NCBI RefSeq assembly: GCF_003997495.1
Contig: NZ_RZRU01000003.1
Location: 460,478-524,477 of the forward strand
DNA from: Mesorhizobium sp. M7A.F.Ca.US.008.03.1.1
GTDB lineage: Bacteria > Pseudomonadota > Alphaproteobacteria > Rhizobiales > Rhizobiaceae
Reading direction: 5' to 3'
Length of the DNA stretch: 64,000 bases
Position 1 is the first letter of the stretch; every line of letters starts with the position of its first letter. The notes under the pieces were generated by a model. It saw only the letters and a program-made list of their open reading frames with translations, made no database searches and was not told the DNA's origin. Positions 8,036 to 16,388 of the stretch are shown here, one piece after another. The translations under genes and the position numbers were made by a program.

Positions 8036-8929
8036 CTATCTGGCGCCGGTCACGCCGCGGCGAAAATCGGAGGGCGACATGCCGGCGAGCTTGCGGAACG
8101 ACTTGTTGAAGGCGCTGAGCGAGCCGAAACCCGAATCCATGGCGACGCGCAGCACGTTGGCGTCCTGATGCATCAAAAGCGCCTGCGCATAGCTCAGCCG
8201 CAACAGGTTCACATACTCGTTGAGCGTCATGCCGGTGGATTTCTTGAACAGGCTCATGGCATATTTGGGATGGATGTCGGCGGCGGCCGCGATGTTCACG
8301 CAATCGATGTCGTAGAGGAAGTTTTCGGCGATGAAATCGCACATGCGACCGACATTGCGCGACGACTGCTGATCGAACGGGCTGCCTGTTTCCTGGCCGG
8401 TCGGGGTTGCGGATACCAGCCGGTAAGGCTCGAACCGGACCCGCTCCAGCCGCAGCAGCAATTCGTTGACGGCATGTTCGGCCTTGGCCTGGTCGCCGGA
8501 CCGGGCGTAGCGGTTCCAGCGCTCGAAATTATGGTTGTCGGACTGGTCGGTGGCTGATGTCACCAGCGTCGCGCCCGTCATCAGCCGGTGCCTTATGTCA
8601 GTGGGCAGGTGCAGCCGGAAGAAATGCACCAGCGGCAGATGCGCTCCGGCATAGATGGCGTCGTCGGACAAATCGTCCATCTGGTGTGGCAGGCCACCCC
8701 AGAACAGGCACATCTCGCCGGCCGAAAGCGAAATCTCGTGGTCGTTCATGCGGTAATGCACGCTGCCGCGCACGATGAAATTAACCTCGACCTGGGCGTG
8801 CCAATGCGGCTTGAGCATCACCAGCGGATTGGTGTGAAACATCTGCAGGAGCAGCGGCAGGCCTTCCACGCTGCTGGCGCCAGGCTGGTAAAACGGCCGT
8901 TCCGACATCTTACTTTCCGCCAATTTCAT
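8036..8929 (-). CDS. AraC-family regulator, MelR-like
   Basis: A 297-residue activator with an N-terminal cupin sugar-binding domain and a C-terminal AraC double helix-turn-helix. The cupin segment HWHAQVEVNFIVRG, later LFWGGLPHQM, closely resembles MelR, the melibiose regulator of enterobacteria. The DNA-binding part includes IAAAADIHPKYAMSLFKKSTG (first HTH) and VLRVAMDSGFGSLSAFNKSFRK (second HTH). It is transcribed away from the sugar ABC operon starting at 9015 and very likely controls it. Start choice is uncertain: ATG 8929 follows AAGGGA, while ATG 8908 follows GGAAAG; both are in frame and neither affects the domains. The true ligand may be an alpha-galactoside or a related sugar. Confidence 0.85.
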   Translation of the reverse strand: MKLAESKMSERPFYQPGASSVEGLPLLLQMFHTNPLVMLKPHWHAQVEVNFIVRGSVHYRMNDHEISLSAGEMCLFWGGLPHQMDDLSDDAIYAGAHLPLVHFFRLHLPTDIRHRLMTGATLVTSATDQSDNHNFERWNRYARSGDQAKAEHAVNELLLRLERVRFEPYRLVSATPTGQETGSPFDQQSSRNVGRMCDFIAENFLYDIDCVNIAAAADIHPKYAMSLFKKSTGMTLNEYVNLLRLSYAQALLMHQDANVLRVAMDSGFGSLSAFNKSFRKLAGMSPSDFRRGVTGAR

Positions 8930-9014
8930 ATTCCCTTTGACGGCGACAGGCCTTGCCCACTGCATAGTCTAGCCACGCTCACAGTGAGAGAGCAAATGAA
9001 ATGGGAGGATTTCA

Positions 9015-10286
9015 ATGCGCATCACAATGACCTGCGCCGCGCTCGCGCTTGCCCTGGGCTCAGCCCCGGCCTTCGCGCAATCCGGCGAAATCACCATCTG
9101 GAGCTGGAATGTCGCGGCTTCATCGCTGAAGGCGACCATTGCCGGCTTCAACAAGCAATTTCCCGACGTCAAGGTCACGGTCCAGGATCTCGGCAACCAG
9201 CCGACTTACGACAAGTCGATCGCCGGCTGCGCCGCCGGCGGCGTAGGCCTGCCCGACATCGTCACCGTCGAGAACGGTGAGGCCGAAAATTACTGGAGCC
9301 AGTTCCCCGACTGCTTCGTCGACCTGCATACGCTCGGCTACACAGCCGACGACCAGAAAAAATTCCCTGATTTCAAGCGCACCGAGCTGGAGGTGGGCGA
9401 CAAGGCCTACGCGATGCCGTGGGATTCCGGCCCGGTGGCCGCCTTTTATCGCCGCGACTTCTATGAAAAGGCCGGCGTCGATCCGGCTTCGATCAAGACC
9501 TGGGATGATTTCATAGCCGCGGGCAAGAAGATCCAGGCCGCCAACCCAGGCGTCTCGATGACCAATGCCGATTTCAACGGCGACTCGGAATTCTTCCGCA
9601 TGATCTCCAACGAACAGGGCTGCGCCTATTTTTCCGAGGACGGACAATCGATCACGGTCAACCAGCCCAAATGCGTCGATGCCATGACCAAGGTCAAGGA
9701 GATGAAGGACGCCGGCATCATCTCGTCGGCCGACTGGGGCACCAAGATCACCAACAATACCGCCGGCACGGTCGCTACCCAGGTCTATGGCGGCTGGTAT
9801 GAAGGCACTATTCGCACCGAATCTGCCGGTGAAAACGGCAAATGGGGCGTCTATCTGATGCCGAGTCTCACCGCCGACGGGCCTCGCGCCGCCAATCTCG
9901 GCGGGTCTTCCCTGGCCATCACATCCGCGTCCAAGAACAAGGAGGCTGCCTACGCCTATCTGAAATACACGCTGGGAACCAATGAAGGCCAGATCACGAT
10001 GCTGAAGGAGTTCGGCTTGGTGCCGTCCCTGATCTCGGCACTCGACGATCCCTATGTCGCGCAAGGCCTGCCTTACTGGGGCGGCCAGGCGGTATGGAAG
10101 GACATTCTCGGTACCTTGCCGAAGGTTGTTCCGAGCCGCGGCACGCAGTTCCAGAGCGACGCCGAAATCATCGTCCGCGCCGTGCAGACCAAGTATCTGG
10201 CCGGTGGCTATCCGGACGCCAAGGCGGCGCTCGACGACGCTGCAAGCCAGATCGCGGCGGCGACCGGACTGCCCGTCAAATCTTGA
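9015..10286 (+). CDS. Sugar ABC transporter substrate-binding protein (family 1)
   Basis: A 423-residue periplasmic binding protein. Residues 1-21 form a signal peptide ending in AFA before QSGEITIWSWN, the usual first strand of family-1 (MalE/UgpB-like) proteins. An AYAMPWDSGPVAAFYRRDFYEKAG segment is the typical hinge/ligand region, and GGSSLAITSASKNKEAAYAYLKY is the family's C-lobe signature. GGGAGG precedes the ATG. It heads an operon with two permeases, an ATPase and a fused oxidoreductase. Two stable hairpins follow its stop codon (10297-10363), which commonly raise the level of binding-protein mRNA. Ligand is unknown; a monosaccharide or short oligosaccharide is expected. Confidence 0.88.
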   Translation: MRITMTCAALALALGSAPAFAQSGEITIWSWNVAASSLKATIAGFNKQFPDVKVTVQDLGNQPTYDKSIAGCAAGGVGLPDIVTVENGEAENYWSQFPDCFVDLHTLGYTADDQKKFPDFKRTELEVGDKAYAMPWDSGPVAAFYRRDFYEKAGVDPASIKTWDDFIAAGKKIQAANPGVSMTNADFNGDSEFFRMISNEQGCAYFSEDGQSITVNQPKCVDAMTKVKEMKDAGIISSADWGTKITNNTAGTVATQVYGGWYEGTIRTESAGENGKWGVYLMPSLTADGPRAANLGGSSLAITSASKNKEAAYAYLKYTLGTNEGQITMLKEFGLVPSLISALDDPYVAQGLPYWGGQAVWKDILGTLPKVVPSRGTQFQSDAEIIVRAVQTKYLAGGYPDAKAALDDAASQIAAATGLPVKS

Positions 10287-10296
10287 TCTGGACGAG

Positions 10297-10363
10297 ATGG
10301 TCCCGGACGGCATGATGCTGCCTGGGACCATTCCCGAACGCGCCCGGCGTTTCAGCGGGCGCG
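10297..10363 (+). promoter_or_regulatory. Two intercistronic hairpins after the sugar-binding protein gene
   Basis: ATGGTCCC (10297-10304) pairs with GGGACCAT (10324-10331). CGCGCCC (10339-10345) pairs with GGGCGCG (10357-10363). Neither has a T-tract, so they look like mRNA-stabilising or partial-attenuation structures between genes of one operon, not a terminator. Confidence 0.55.
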
Positions 10364-10393
10364 CCACCCCTTGAACCCGGGAAGGAGGCAAGA

Positions 10394-11254
10394 ATGCGCA
10401 ATCGCAACGCCACGGCCTATCGCTTCCTCACGCCCTATCTGCTGATCTTCGCGATCTTCTGGGTGTGGCCGATCATCAGCTCCTTCTTGATCTCCTTCCA
10501 GGCGACGCGCACCGTGCCGTGGCGGTTCGCGCCGAGCTTCAACTGGGGCCGATTGATCGGCGATCCGGCCTTCTTCAACGCCCTGAAGAACACGCTGCTC
10601 ATCCTTGTCATACAGGTGCCGGTGATGATCTCGCTGGCGCTCGTCATGGCGGTGCTTTTGAACTCGCCGCTCTTGAAGGCGCGCGGCCTCTACCGCTTTG
10701 CCTTCTTCGCCCCGGTGGTGGTCGGCGAAGTTGCTTATTCGGCGGTGTTCCGGCTGATGTTCAACCTCGATTTCGGCATCATCAACAAGCTCCTGAACAG
10801 CGTCGGCCTGCCCAGGATCGACTGGTTTTCCAACGTCACGCCGGCGATGGCACTGATCATGATCGCGGTGACCTGGCGCTGGGCCGGTTACAACGCCATC
10901 ATCCTGCTCGCCGGCATGCAGTCCATTCCCGAAGATGTCTACGAGGCGGCGACGCTCGACCGCGTCAGCAAGCTCAAGCAGTTCTTCTACATCACCCTGC
11001 CGCTCCTGAAGCCGGTCATCGTGTTCTGTCTCGTGCTGTCGATCATCGGCACCATGCAGCTGTTCACCGAGCCCTTCCTGATCACCGAGCGCGGCGGGCC
11101 GGGCGGCGGTACGGAGACGCTTGGCCTGCTGCTTTACCGCCAGGGTTTTCGGTCGCTCAATTTCGGCTATGCGTCGGCCGTCGCCTACACCATGGCCGGG
11201 CTGGCGATCGCCATCACGCTGGCGCAGCTGTGGCTGACGAGGGAACCGAAATGA
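10394..11254 (+). CDS. Sugar ABC transporter permease, MalF/UgpA type
   Basis: A 286-residue inner-membrane permease with six predicted helices. The first is TPYLLIFAIFWVWPIISSFL. The cytoplasmic EAA loop, which docks the ATPase, reads YEAATLDRVSKLKQFFYITLP, matching the EAA---G--------LP pattern of sugar importers except that the glycine position is replaced. The start follows GGAAGGAGG with correct spacing. Its stop overlaps the next permease gene by four bases (ATGA), showing tight coupling. Together with the following permease it should form the heterodimeric channel for the sugar bound by the 9015 protein. Confidence 0.9.
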   Translation: MRNRNATAYRFLTPYLLIFAIFWVWPIISSFLISFQATRTVPWRFAPSFNWGRLIGDPAFFNALKNTLLILVIQVPVMISLALVMAVLLNSPLLKARGLYRFAFFAPVVVGEVAYSAVFRLMFNLDFGIINKLLNSVGLPRIDWFSNVTPAMALIMIAVTWRWAGYNAIILLAGMQSIPEDVYEAATLDRVSKLKQFFYITLPLLKPVIVFCLVLSIIGTMQLFTEPFLITERGGPGGGTETLGLLLYRQGFRSLNFGYASAVAYTMAGLAIAITLAQLWLTREPK

Positions 11255-12087
11255 GTTCGCGCTCCTCCGCCAGACTGGGACGCAGCATCGCTCTGCATCT
11301 GTTCCTGACGCCGCTGGCGCTGATCTGGCTGTTTCCGCTGTGGATGATGGTGGTGTTCTCGACCATGCCGGACAACGGCATCTTCAGCCCCGGCATCGAG
11401 CTTTTGCCGCACGGCAACTTCATCGACAATTTCAACAATCTGCAGCGTGACACCAACTTCGTCGGAGCCATCGGCATTTCGGTCTCGGTGGCGGTGACTT
11501 ACACCATCCTGTCGGTGCTGCTAACGTCGATGGCCGGCTGGGCGCTGGCCCGCTACCAGTTCTTCGGCAAGGGCGTGGTTGTCGCCATCATCCTGGGCAC
11601 CATAACGCTGCCTTATGCGGTCGTGTTGATCCCGCAATTCATCATGGTGGCGCGCGACTTCAAGCTCGCCAACACCTGGGTGGCGCTGATCGTGCCGCCG
11701 TTGTTCAATTCACTCGGCGTGCTGTTCATGCGGCAGAGTTTTTCGATGATGCCGGACGACCTCTTCGATGCGGCGCGCGTCGAGGGCGTGAAGGAATGGC
11801 GCATCTTCCTTTTCGTCGCACTGCCTTTGGCTAGGCCGATGCTGGCGGCGCTCGCCATCATCCTGTTCCTCGCCTCCTGGAATAATTATCTGTGGCCGCT
11901 TCTGATCAACAGCCAGCCGGGTTCGATGACGGCGCCGGTGGCGCTCGGTACGCTAATCGGCCTCACCAAGGTGTCATGGGGCGGCATCATGGCGGGCGCG
12001 GTGATGCTGACGGTGCCGATGCTCGTCGTCTTCGTGCTGCTGCAGCGTCATTTCATCGCCGGCATTGCCGCCGGCGCGGTCAAGTAA
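11251..12087 (+). CDS. Sugar ABC transporter permease, MalG/UgpE type
   Basis: A 278-residue permease, partner of the gene just upstream. The EAA loop is [22 protein letters not shown], a canonical MalG-type EAA motif, and a final hydrophobic helix ends [19 protein letters not shown], the usual MalG-family tail. The ATG at 11251 overlaps the upstream stop; a much longer in-frame reading from 10465 runs through the previous gene in the wrong frame and is rejected. The next gene, the ATPase, begins eight bases after the stop. Confidence 0.9.
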   Translation: MSSRSSARLGRSIALHLFLTPLALIWLFPLWMMVVFSTMPDNGIFSPGIELLPHGNFIDNFNNLQRDTNFVGAIGISVSVAVTYTILSVLLTSMAGWALARYQFFGKGVVVAIILGTITLPYAVVLIPQFIMVARDFKLANTWVALIVPPLFNSLGVLFMRQSFSMMPDDLFDAARVEGVKEWRIFLFVALPLARPMLAALAIILFLASWNNYLWPLLINSQPGSMTAPVALGTLIGLTKVSWGGIMAGAVMLTVPMLVVFVLLQRHFIAGIAAGAVK

Positions 12088-12095
12088 GGGGCAGC

Positions 12096-13175
12096 ATGGC
12101 AACGGTCACGCTCAACAATGTCGTCAAGCGCTTCGGCGTCTTCGAGGTCGTTCATGGCGCCAGCATCGACATCAAGGACGGCGAGTTCGTCGTCTTCGTC
12201 GGCCCCTCCGGCTGCGGCAAATCCACACTGCTCAGGATGATCGCCGGGCTCGAGGACATCAGCGGCGGCGAGATCGCCATCGGCGGCAAGGTGGTCAACG
12301 ATGTCGAACCAGCCGACCGCGGCATCGCCATGGTGTTCCAGTCCTACGCGCTCTATCCGCATATGAGCGTCGAGCAGAACCTCTCTTTCGGCCTGCGCAT
12401 GACCGGCAACCCAAAGGCCGACACCGAACGGCGGGTGAAGCGGGCGGCCGAGATCCTGCGCATCAGCGAATTGATGGACAGGCGCCCGAAAAAACTCTCC
12501 GGCGGCCAGCGCCAGCGCGTCGCCATCGGCCGCGCCATCGTGCGCGAACCGCAGGTGTTCCTGTTCGATGAGCCGCTCTCCAATCTCGACGCCGAACTGC
12601 GCGTCCAGATGCGCGTCGAGATTTCCCGGCTGCACAAGGAGCTCGGCGCCACCATGATCTATGTCACGCACGACCAGACCGAGGCGATGACGCTCGCCGA
12701 CAGGATCGTCGTGATGCGCGCCGGCCATATCGAGCAGATCGGCCGGCCGCTTGATCTCTACGACAACCCCGACAATCAGTTCGTGGCAGGCTTTGTCGGC
12801 TCGCCGAAGATGAATTTCGTAAATGGCCGCATTGTCGAGCACGATGCACGCGGTGTCGTGGTGGAACTGGCGGGTCAGGAGAAGACCCGTATCACCCAGC
12901 CGCTGACAGGCGCCATGCCCGAAGTGGGCAGCAAGGTCATCGTCGGCGTGCGGCCCGAACATTTCGGCAGTGCGGGAGAAGGTGGCGCCGACCTCGTCGT
13001 CGGCATCGACGTGATTGAGCACCTCGGCGGCACGAGCTTTCTCTACACCAGAACGGCCAACGGTGACGACGTGGTGATCCAGCGCGACGCGGCAAAGGTT
13101 CCCGATACGTCCGAAATCACCGTTTCCATCCGCAAATCCTACCTGTTCGACGAAAAAGGACTGCGGCTGCGCTGA
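12096..13175 (+). CDS. Sugar ABC transporter ATP-binding protein, MsmK/UgpC type
   Basis: A 359-residue ATPase of the carbohydrate importer (CUT1) class. The nucleotide-binding domain shows Walker [10 protein letters not shown], a Q-loop [11 protein letters not shown], the signature LSGGQRQR, and Walker [17 protein letters not shown] with a switch histidine in THDQTEAMT. The C-terminal 120 residues form the TOBE/OB regulatory domain (GVRPEHFG). The ATG at 12096 follows AAGGGGC. It should power the two permeases encoded directly upstream. Such ATPases are sometimes shared between several importers, and no other CUT1 ATPase is present in the window. Confidence 0.92.
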   Translation: MATVTLNNVVKRFGVFEVVHGASIDIKDGEFVVFVGPSGCGKSTLLRMIAGLEDISGGEIAIGGKVVNDVEPADRGIAMVFQSYALYPHMSVEQNLSFGLRMTGNPKADTERRVKRAAEILRISELMDRRPKKLSGGQRQRVAIGRAIVREPQVFLFDEPLSNLDAELRVQMRVEISRLHKELGATMIYVTHDQTEAMTLADRIVVMRAGHIEQIGRPLDLYDNPDNQFVAGFVGSPKMNFVNGRIVEHDARGVVVELAGQEKTRITQPLTGAMPEVGSKVIVGVRPEHFGSAGEGGADLVVGIDVIEHLGGTSFLYTRTANGDDVVIQRDAAKVPDTSEITVSIRKSYLFDEKGLRLR

Positions 13176-13211
13176 CCGCTCGGCCCTTTCCAGCCTTCAA
13201 GGAGAATGACA

Positions 13212-15239
13212 ATGACCGCAACCACGCCCATTCGCTGGGGCATTCTCGGCCCGGGCAGCATCGCCCAGTCCTTTGCCCGTGGCGTGGCCGCTTCGCGCAC
13301 CGGAAAGCTGGTCGCCATCGGCGCGCGAAATCCCGCCACGCCAGGTCTCGCCGAGAGTTTCCCCGGTGCCCGCATCCTCGACGGCTACGACGCGCTGCTC
13401 GCCGATCCCGATATCGACGCCGTCTACATTTCGATACCGCATCCCGGGCATGCGCAATGGGCGATCAAGGCGGCCGAGGCCGGAAAGCATGTGCTGTGCG
13501 AAAAGCCGCTCGCGTTGACCGCCTTCGAGGCCGACGCCATGATCCATGCCGCGCGCAAGGCCGGCACATTTCTCGGCGAAGCCTTCATGTACCGGTTGCA
13601 CCCGCAGACGCTGAAGCTGGTGGAACTGATCAGGTCTGGCGTCATCGGCGAGACCAGGATGATCAAGTCGAGCTTCGGCTTCGCCATGCCGCGCTTCATG
13701 CCGGAGCACCGTCTCTATGCCAACGATCTCGCCGGCGGCGGCGTCCTTGACGTCGGCGGATATCCGGTCTCGATGGTGCGGCTGATTGCCGGGGAGGCGA
13801 CAGGACTTCTCTTCGCCGAGCCTGACAAGGTGGTCGGCACCGCCCATCTTGGCCAGTCCGGCGTCGACGAATGGGCCTCCGCGCTGCTGCATTTCCCAAG
13901 TGGCATTGTCGCCGAAGTCTCCTGCAGCATCTCGCTCAACCAGGACAATGTCTTGCGCATCCTGGGCACCAAAGGCCGCATCGAAGTGCCGGACTTCTGG
14001 TTCGCCGGCGGCAATCGCGAAATCGGCCTCGGCCAGATCGACATCATCGCATCCGACGGCGCGCGCGAGACCATCAGCGTCAACGAGAAGCGCCATGTCT
14101 ATTCCTTCGAGGTCGACGCAGCCGGTGAGGCCATCCGCGCCGGGCGGCAGGAATTCGCCTGGCCGGGCATGGCGTGGGCGGAAAGCCTCGGCACCTTGCG
14201 TGTGCTGGACAAATGGCGGGCGGCTGCCGGCCTCGAATACGGGATCGAGAAGGCCCAGCAGCGTACCAACACCATCTCCGGCCGGCCTTTGCGGTCCGGC
14301 GGCACGGCGATCGCCAAGCGCACCATTCCTGGCCTGTCGAAGCCGGCATCGGTGGTGGCGCTCGGCTTCGAGGATTTCCGTACGTTTTCCTCAGGCTCGA
14401 TCCTGCTCGATGCCTTTTTCGAGGCCGGCGGCAATCTCTTTGATACCGGCTATGTCTATGGCGGCGGCTATACCGAGAAGCTGCTTGGCGAGTGGTTGAA
14501 AAACCGCGGCGTGCGCGCGCAATCGGTGGTCATCGCAAAGGGCGCGCACTCGCCGCTGTGCTATCCCGATGTGATCGGCAAGCAGCTCGACCAGTCGCTC
14601 GAACGCCTGCAGACCAATCATGTCGATGTCTATTTCATGCACCGCGACAATCCCGATGTGCCGGTCGGCGAATTCGTCGATGCGATGGATCGCGAGGTGA
14701 AGGCTGGCCGCATCCGCGGCCCGTTCGGCGGTTCGAACTGGACGATGGAACGCATGGATGAGGCAATTGCCTACGCCGAACGCACCGGCAAGCAAAGGCC
14801 CGGCGCGCTATCCAACAATTTCTCGCTGGCCGAAATGCTGGAGCCGATCTGGGCAGGCTGCATTACGTCCTCCACGGATGCGTGGAAGGCCTGGCTGACA
14901 TCCAGGCAGATGCCGAATTTCGCTTGGTCGAGCCAGGGGCGCGGCTTCTTCACCGATCGCGCCGGGCGCGACAAGCGCGACAACGAGGAACTGGTGCGGG
15001 TGTGGTACTCGGAGCGGAATTTCGGCCGCCGCGACCGGGCAATCGAACTTGCCGCGAGACTGGGCAAGAGCCCGATCCATGTTGCGCTGGCCTATGTGCT
15101 CGCCCAGCCCTTCCCATCCATCCCCCTGATCGGGCCGCGCACGCTGGACGAGTTGGACGACAGCCTGCGCGCCTTCGACATCACGCTTTCGCAGGCCGAT
15201 CTCGAATGGCTGGATGGCGGCAGCCGGCGCGCAGCCTAG
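13212..15239 (+). CDS. Fusion of Gfo/Idh/MocA oxidoreductase and aldo/keto reductase
   Basis: One uninterrupted 675-residue frame holds two oxidoreductases. Residues 1-335 are a Gfo/Idh/MocA dehydrogenase: dinucleotide-binding GILGPGSIAQSFARG, catalytic lysine motif CEKPLA, then GEAFMYRLHPQ. A linker of about 30 residues follows. From about 365 to the end is an aldo/keto reductase with the four expected active-site residues: Asp in FDTGYVYG, the nearby Tyr, Lys in VIAKGA and His in FMHRDN. ATG 13212 is chosen because AAGGAG (13199-13204) gives a normal gap; ATG 13206 is too close. It ends the sugar operon, suggesting oxidation and reduction of the imported sugar in sequence, perhaps passing NAD(P)H or product between domains. 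Confidence 0.85.
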   Translation: MTATTPIRWGILGPGSIAQSFARGVAASRTGKLVAIGARNPATPGLAESFPGARILDGYDALLADPDIDAVYISIPHPGHAQWAIKAAEAGKHVLCEKPLALTAFEADAMIHAARKAGTFLGEAFMYRLHPQTLKLVELIRSGVIGETRMIKSSFGFAMPRFMPEHRLYANDLAGGGVLDVGGYPVSMVRLIAGEATGLLFAEPDKVVGTAHLGQSGVDEWASALLHFPSGIVAEVSCSISLNQDNVLRILGTKGRIEVPDFWFAGGNREIGLGQIDIIASDGARETISVNEKRHVYSFEVDAAGEAIRAGRQEFAWPGMAWAESLGTLRVLDKWRAAAGLEYGIEKAQQRTNTISGRPLRSGGTAIAKRTIPGLSKPASVVALGFEDFRTFSSGSILLDAFFEAGGNLFDTGYVYGGGYTEKLLGEWLKNRGVRAQSVVIAKGAHSPLCYPDVIGKQLDQSLERLQTNHVDVYFMHRDNPDVPVGEFVDAMDREVKAGRIRGPFGGSNWTMERMDEAIAYAERTGKQRPGALSNNFSLAEMLEPIWAGCITSSTDAWKAWLTSRQMPNFAWSSQGRGFFTDRAGRDKRDNEELVRVWYSERNFGRRDRAIELAARLGKSPIHVALAYVLAQPFPSIPLIGPRTLDELDDSLRAFDITLSQADLEWLDGGSRRAA

Positions 15240-15266
15240 CCAGTTGCCTGTCTAACAGTGGCGGTG

Positions 15267-16175
15267 TCAGGCCTCGTCATCAGGGGCCCTGACGCCGCGC
15301 CGCGCCGGAGTTCTCAAATTGGCATACATGCCGGTGGTGCGGAATTGGCTTGGTGTAATGCCGTAGCAGCGGCGGAAGACCTTCGAAAAATAGTTGGCGT
15401 CCTCGAAGCCGCACAGGATGGCGACTTCCTTCACCGGCAGGAAGTCCGCCTTGGTCAGCAGCTTCGCCGCGCGTTGCAGGCGCTGCTGCAGCACGAATTC
15501 GGCGGGCGGCAGGCCTTCGCTTTCGGCAAAGCAGCGTGAGAAATGAGCCCGGCTGAGGCCACTGATCTGGACCAGGTCCGCCACTGGCAGCGGCCTGTCG
15601 AGATTGGCATTGATGTGATCGATGACCGGCTGCATGGCGCTCAGTTTTTCGGCGAAGGCATGGGAGCCGAAGACATCGTCATAGAGCGCCATCGCAGCCT
15701 CGTAGGCTATCGCCGAAGCAGCCCCAGGCGAAGCGGCCCCTTTGATCAGGCGCAGGCTGCAATCGGCAAGATGATCGATCGTCGCCGGCTGCAGCCGAAA
15801 TACCGGACCAGAGACGCTGAGGATCGACTTGTGGATGCGCAGCGCCTCTTCGCCGTTCATCGAAATCCAGAAATATTCCCAGCGCTCATCCCCGGCCAGC
15901 CAGTAGCGGTGGTTGTGCGGCACCAGCACCAGCAATGTGTCGTTCTTCTGCAGGCGGTAGTTGCGGTTCTCGTACCGCAGCCGGCCGGTTCCGCTGATCG
16001 TGTGCTGGAGCACGGTGAACGGTGTCTGGCCGCGCCTGCGCCCATCCCAGTCGTAGATTTCCTCCTCGCGCACTTCATAGCCCGTGCTCGTCGGCATGGC
16101 GTGCAGGCGCTGGCGGCCGCGCGGCAGCGAGATCGTGCGCATGGACTGTCCATTGGCTATCAATTCCTGCAGCAC
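15267..16175 (-). CDS. AraC-family regulator of the oligosaccharide operon (AgpT-like)
   Basis: A 302-residue AraC-type regulator. The N-terminal half is a cupin sugar sensor (RLQKNDTLLVLVPHNHRYWL, then WEYFWISMNGEE). The C-terminal half is the double helix-turn-helix: VADLVQISGLSRAHFSRCFAE and VKEVAILCGFEDANYFSKVFRR, followed by GITPSQFR. GTG at 16175 is preferred because AGGGG lies seven bases ahead; ATG 16142 is an alternative with no good ribosome-binding site, and the longer frame from 16313 has none. It is divergent from the GH4-agp operon and occupies the place of AgpT, activator of alpha-galactoside use in Sinorhizobium. Paired direct repeats in the divergent region may be its sites. 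Confidence 0.85.
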   Translation of the reverse strand: MLQELIANGQSMRTISLPRGRQRLHAMPTSTGYEVREEEIYDWDGRRRGQTPFTVLQHTISGTGRLRYENRNYRLQKNDTLLVLVPHNHRYWLAGDERWEYFWISMNGEEALRIHKSILSVSGPVFRLQPATIDHLADCSLRLIKGAASPGAASAIAYEAAMALYDDVFGSHAFAEKLSAMQPVIDHINANLDRPLPVADLVQISGLSRAHFSRCFAESEGLPPAEFVLQQRLQRAAKLLTKADFLPVKEVAILCGFEDANYFSKVFRRCYGITPSQFRTTGMYANLRTPARRGVRAPDDEA

Positions 16176-16191
16176 AAAATTACCCCTGAAA

Positions 16192-16235
16192 GCATAATCC
16201 TTCTCTGGTCGCGCTCGCGAATAAGCGCATAATCC
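16192..16235. promoter_or_regulatory. Candidate AraC-type direct repeats in the divergent region
   Basis: GCATAATCC occurs at 16192-16200 and again at 16227-16235, 35 bases apart in the same direction, between the regulator gene and the first GH4 gene. AraC-type activators bind direct repeats. Assignment is inference. Confidence 0.35.
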
Positions 16236-16388
16236 CAGCCGAAAAGCGAGAGAGATCCGCAGTCGAGGAGCGGGCAGGGAGGTTGGCGAGCCGGATTCCG
16301 GCTTGTCGCGCATACATGTCGCGGCATATGGCTACAGCCTCCCATTGTCATTCCTTGTCTGCCATGTGAACGGAATGAGGTGCGGCTG

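Noticed and set aside
10465..12087. Long plus-strand frame of 540 residues
   Set aside because: Its first half is the wrong frame of the MalF-type gene; only the part from 11251 has permease features.
11892..13175. N-terminal extension of the sugar ATPase
   Set aside because: The extension overlaps the permease gene and reads as Gly/Arg-rich noise; ATG 12096 gives the standard protein.
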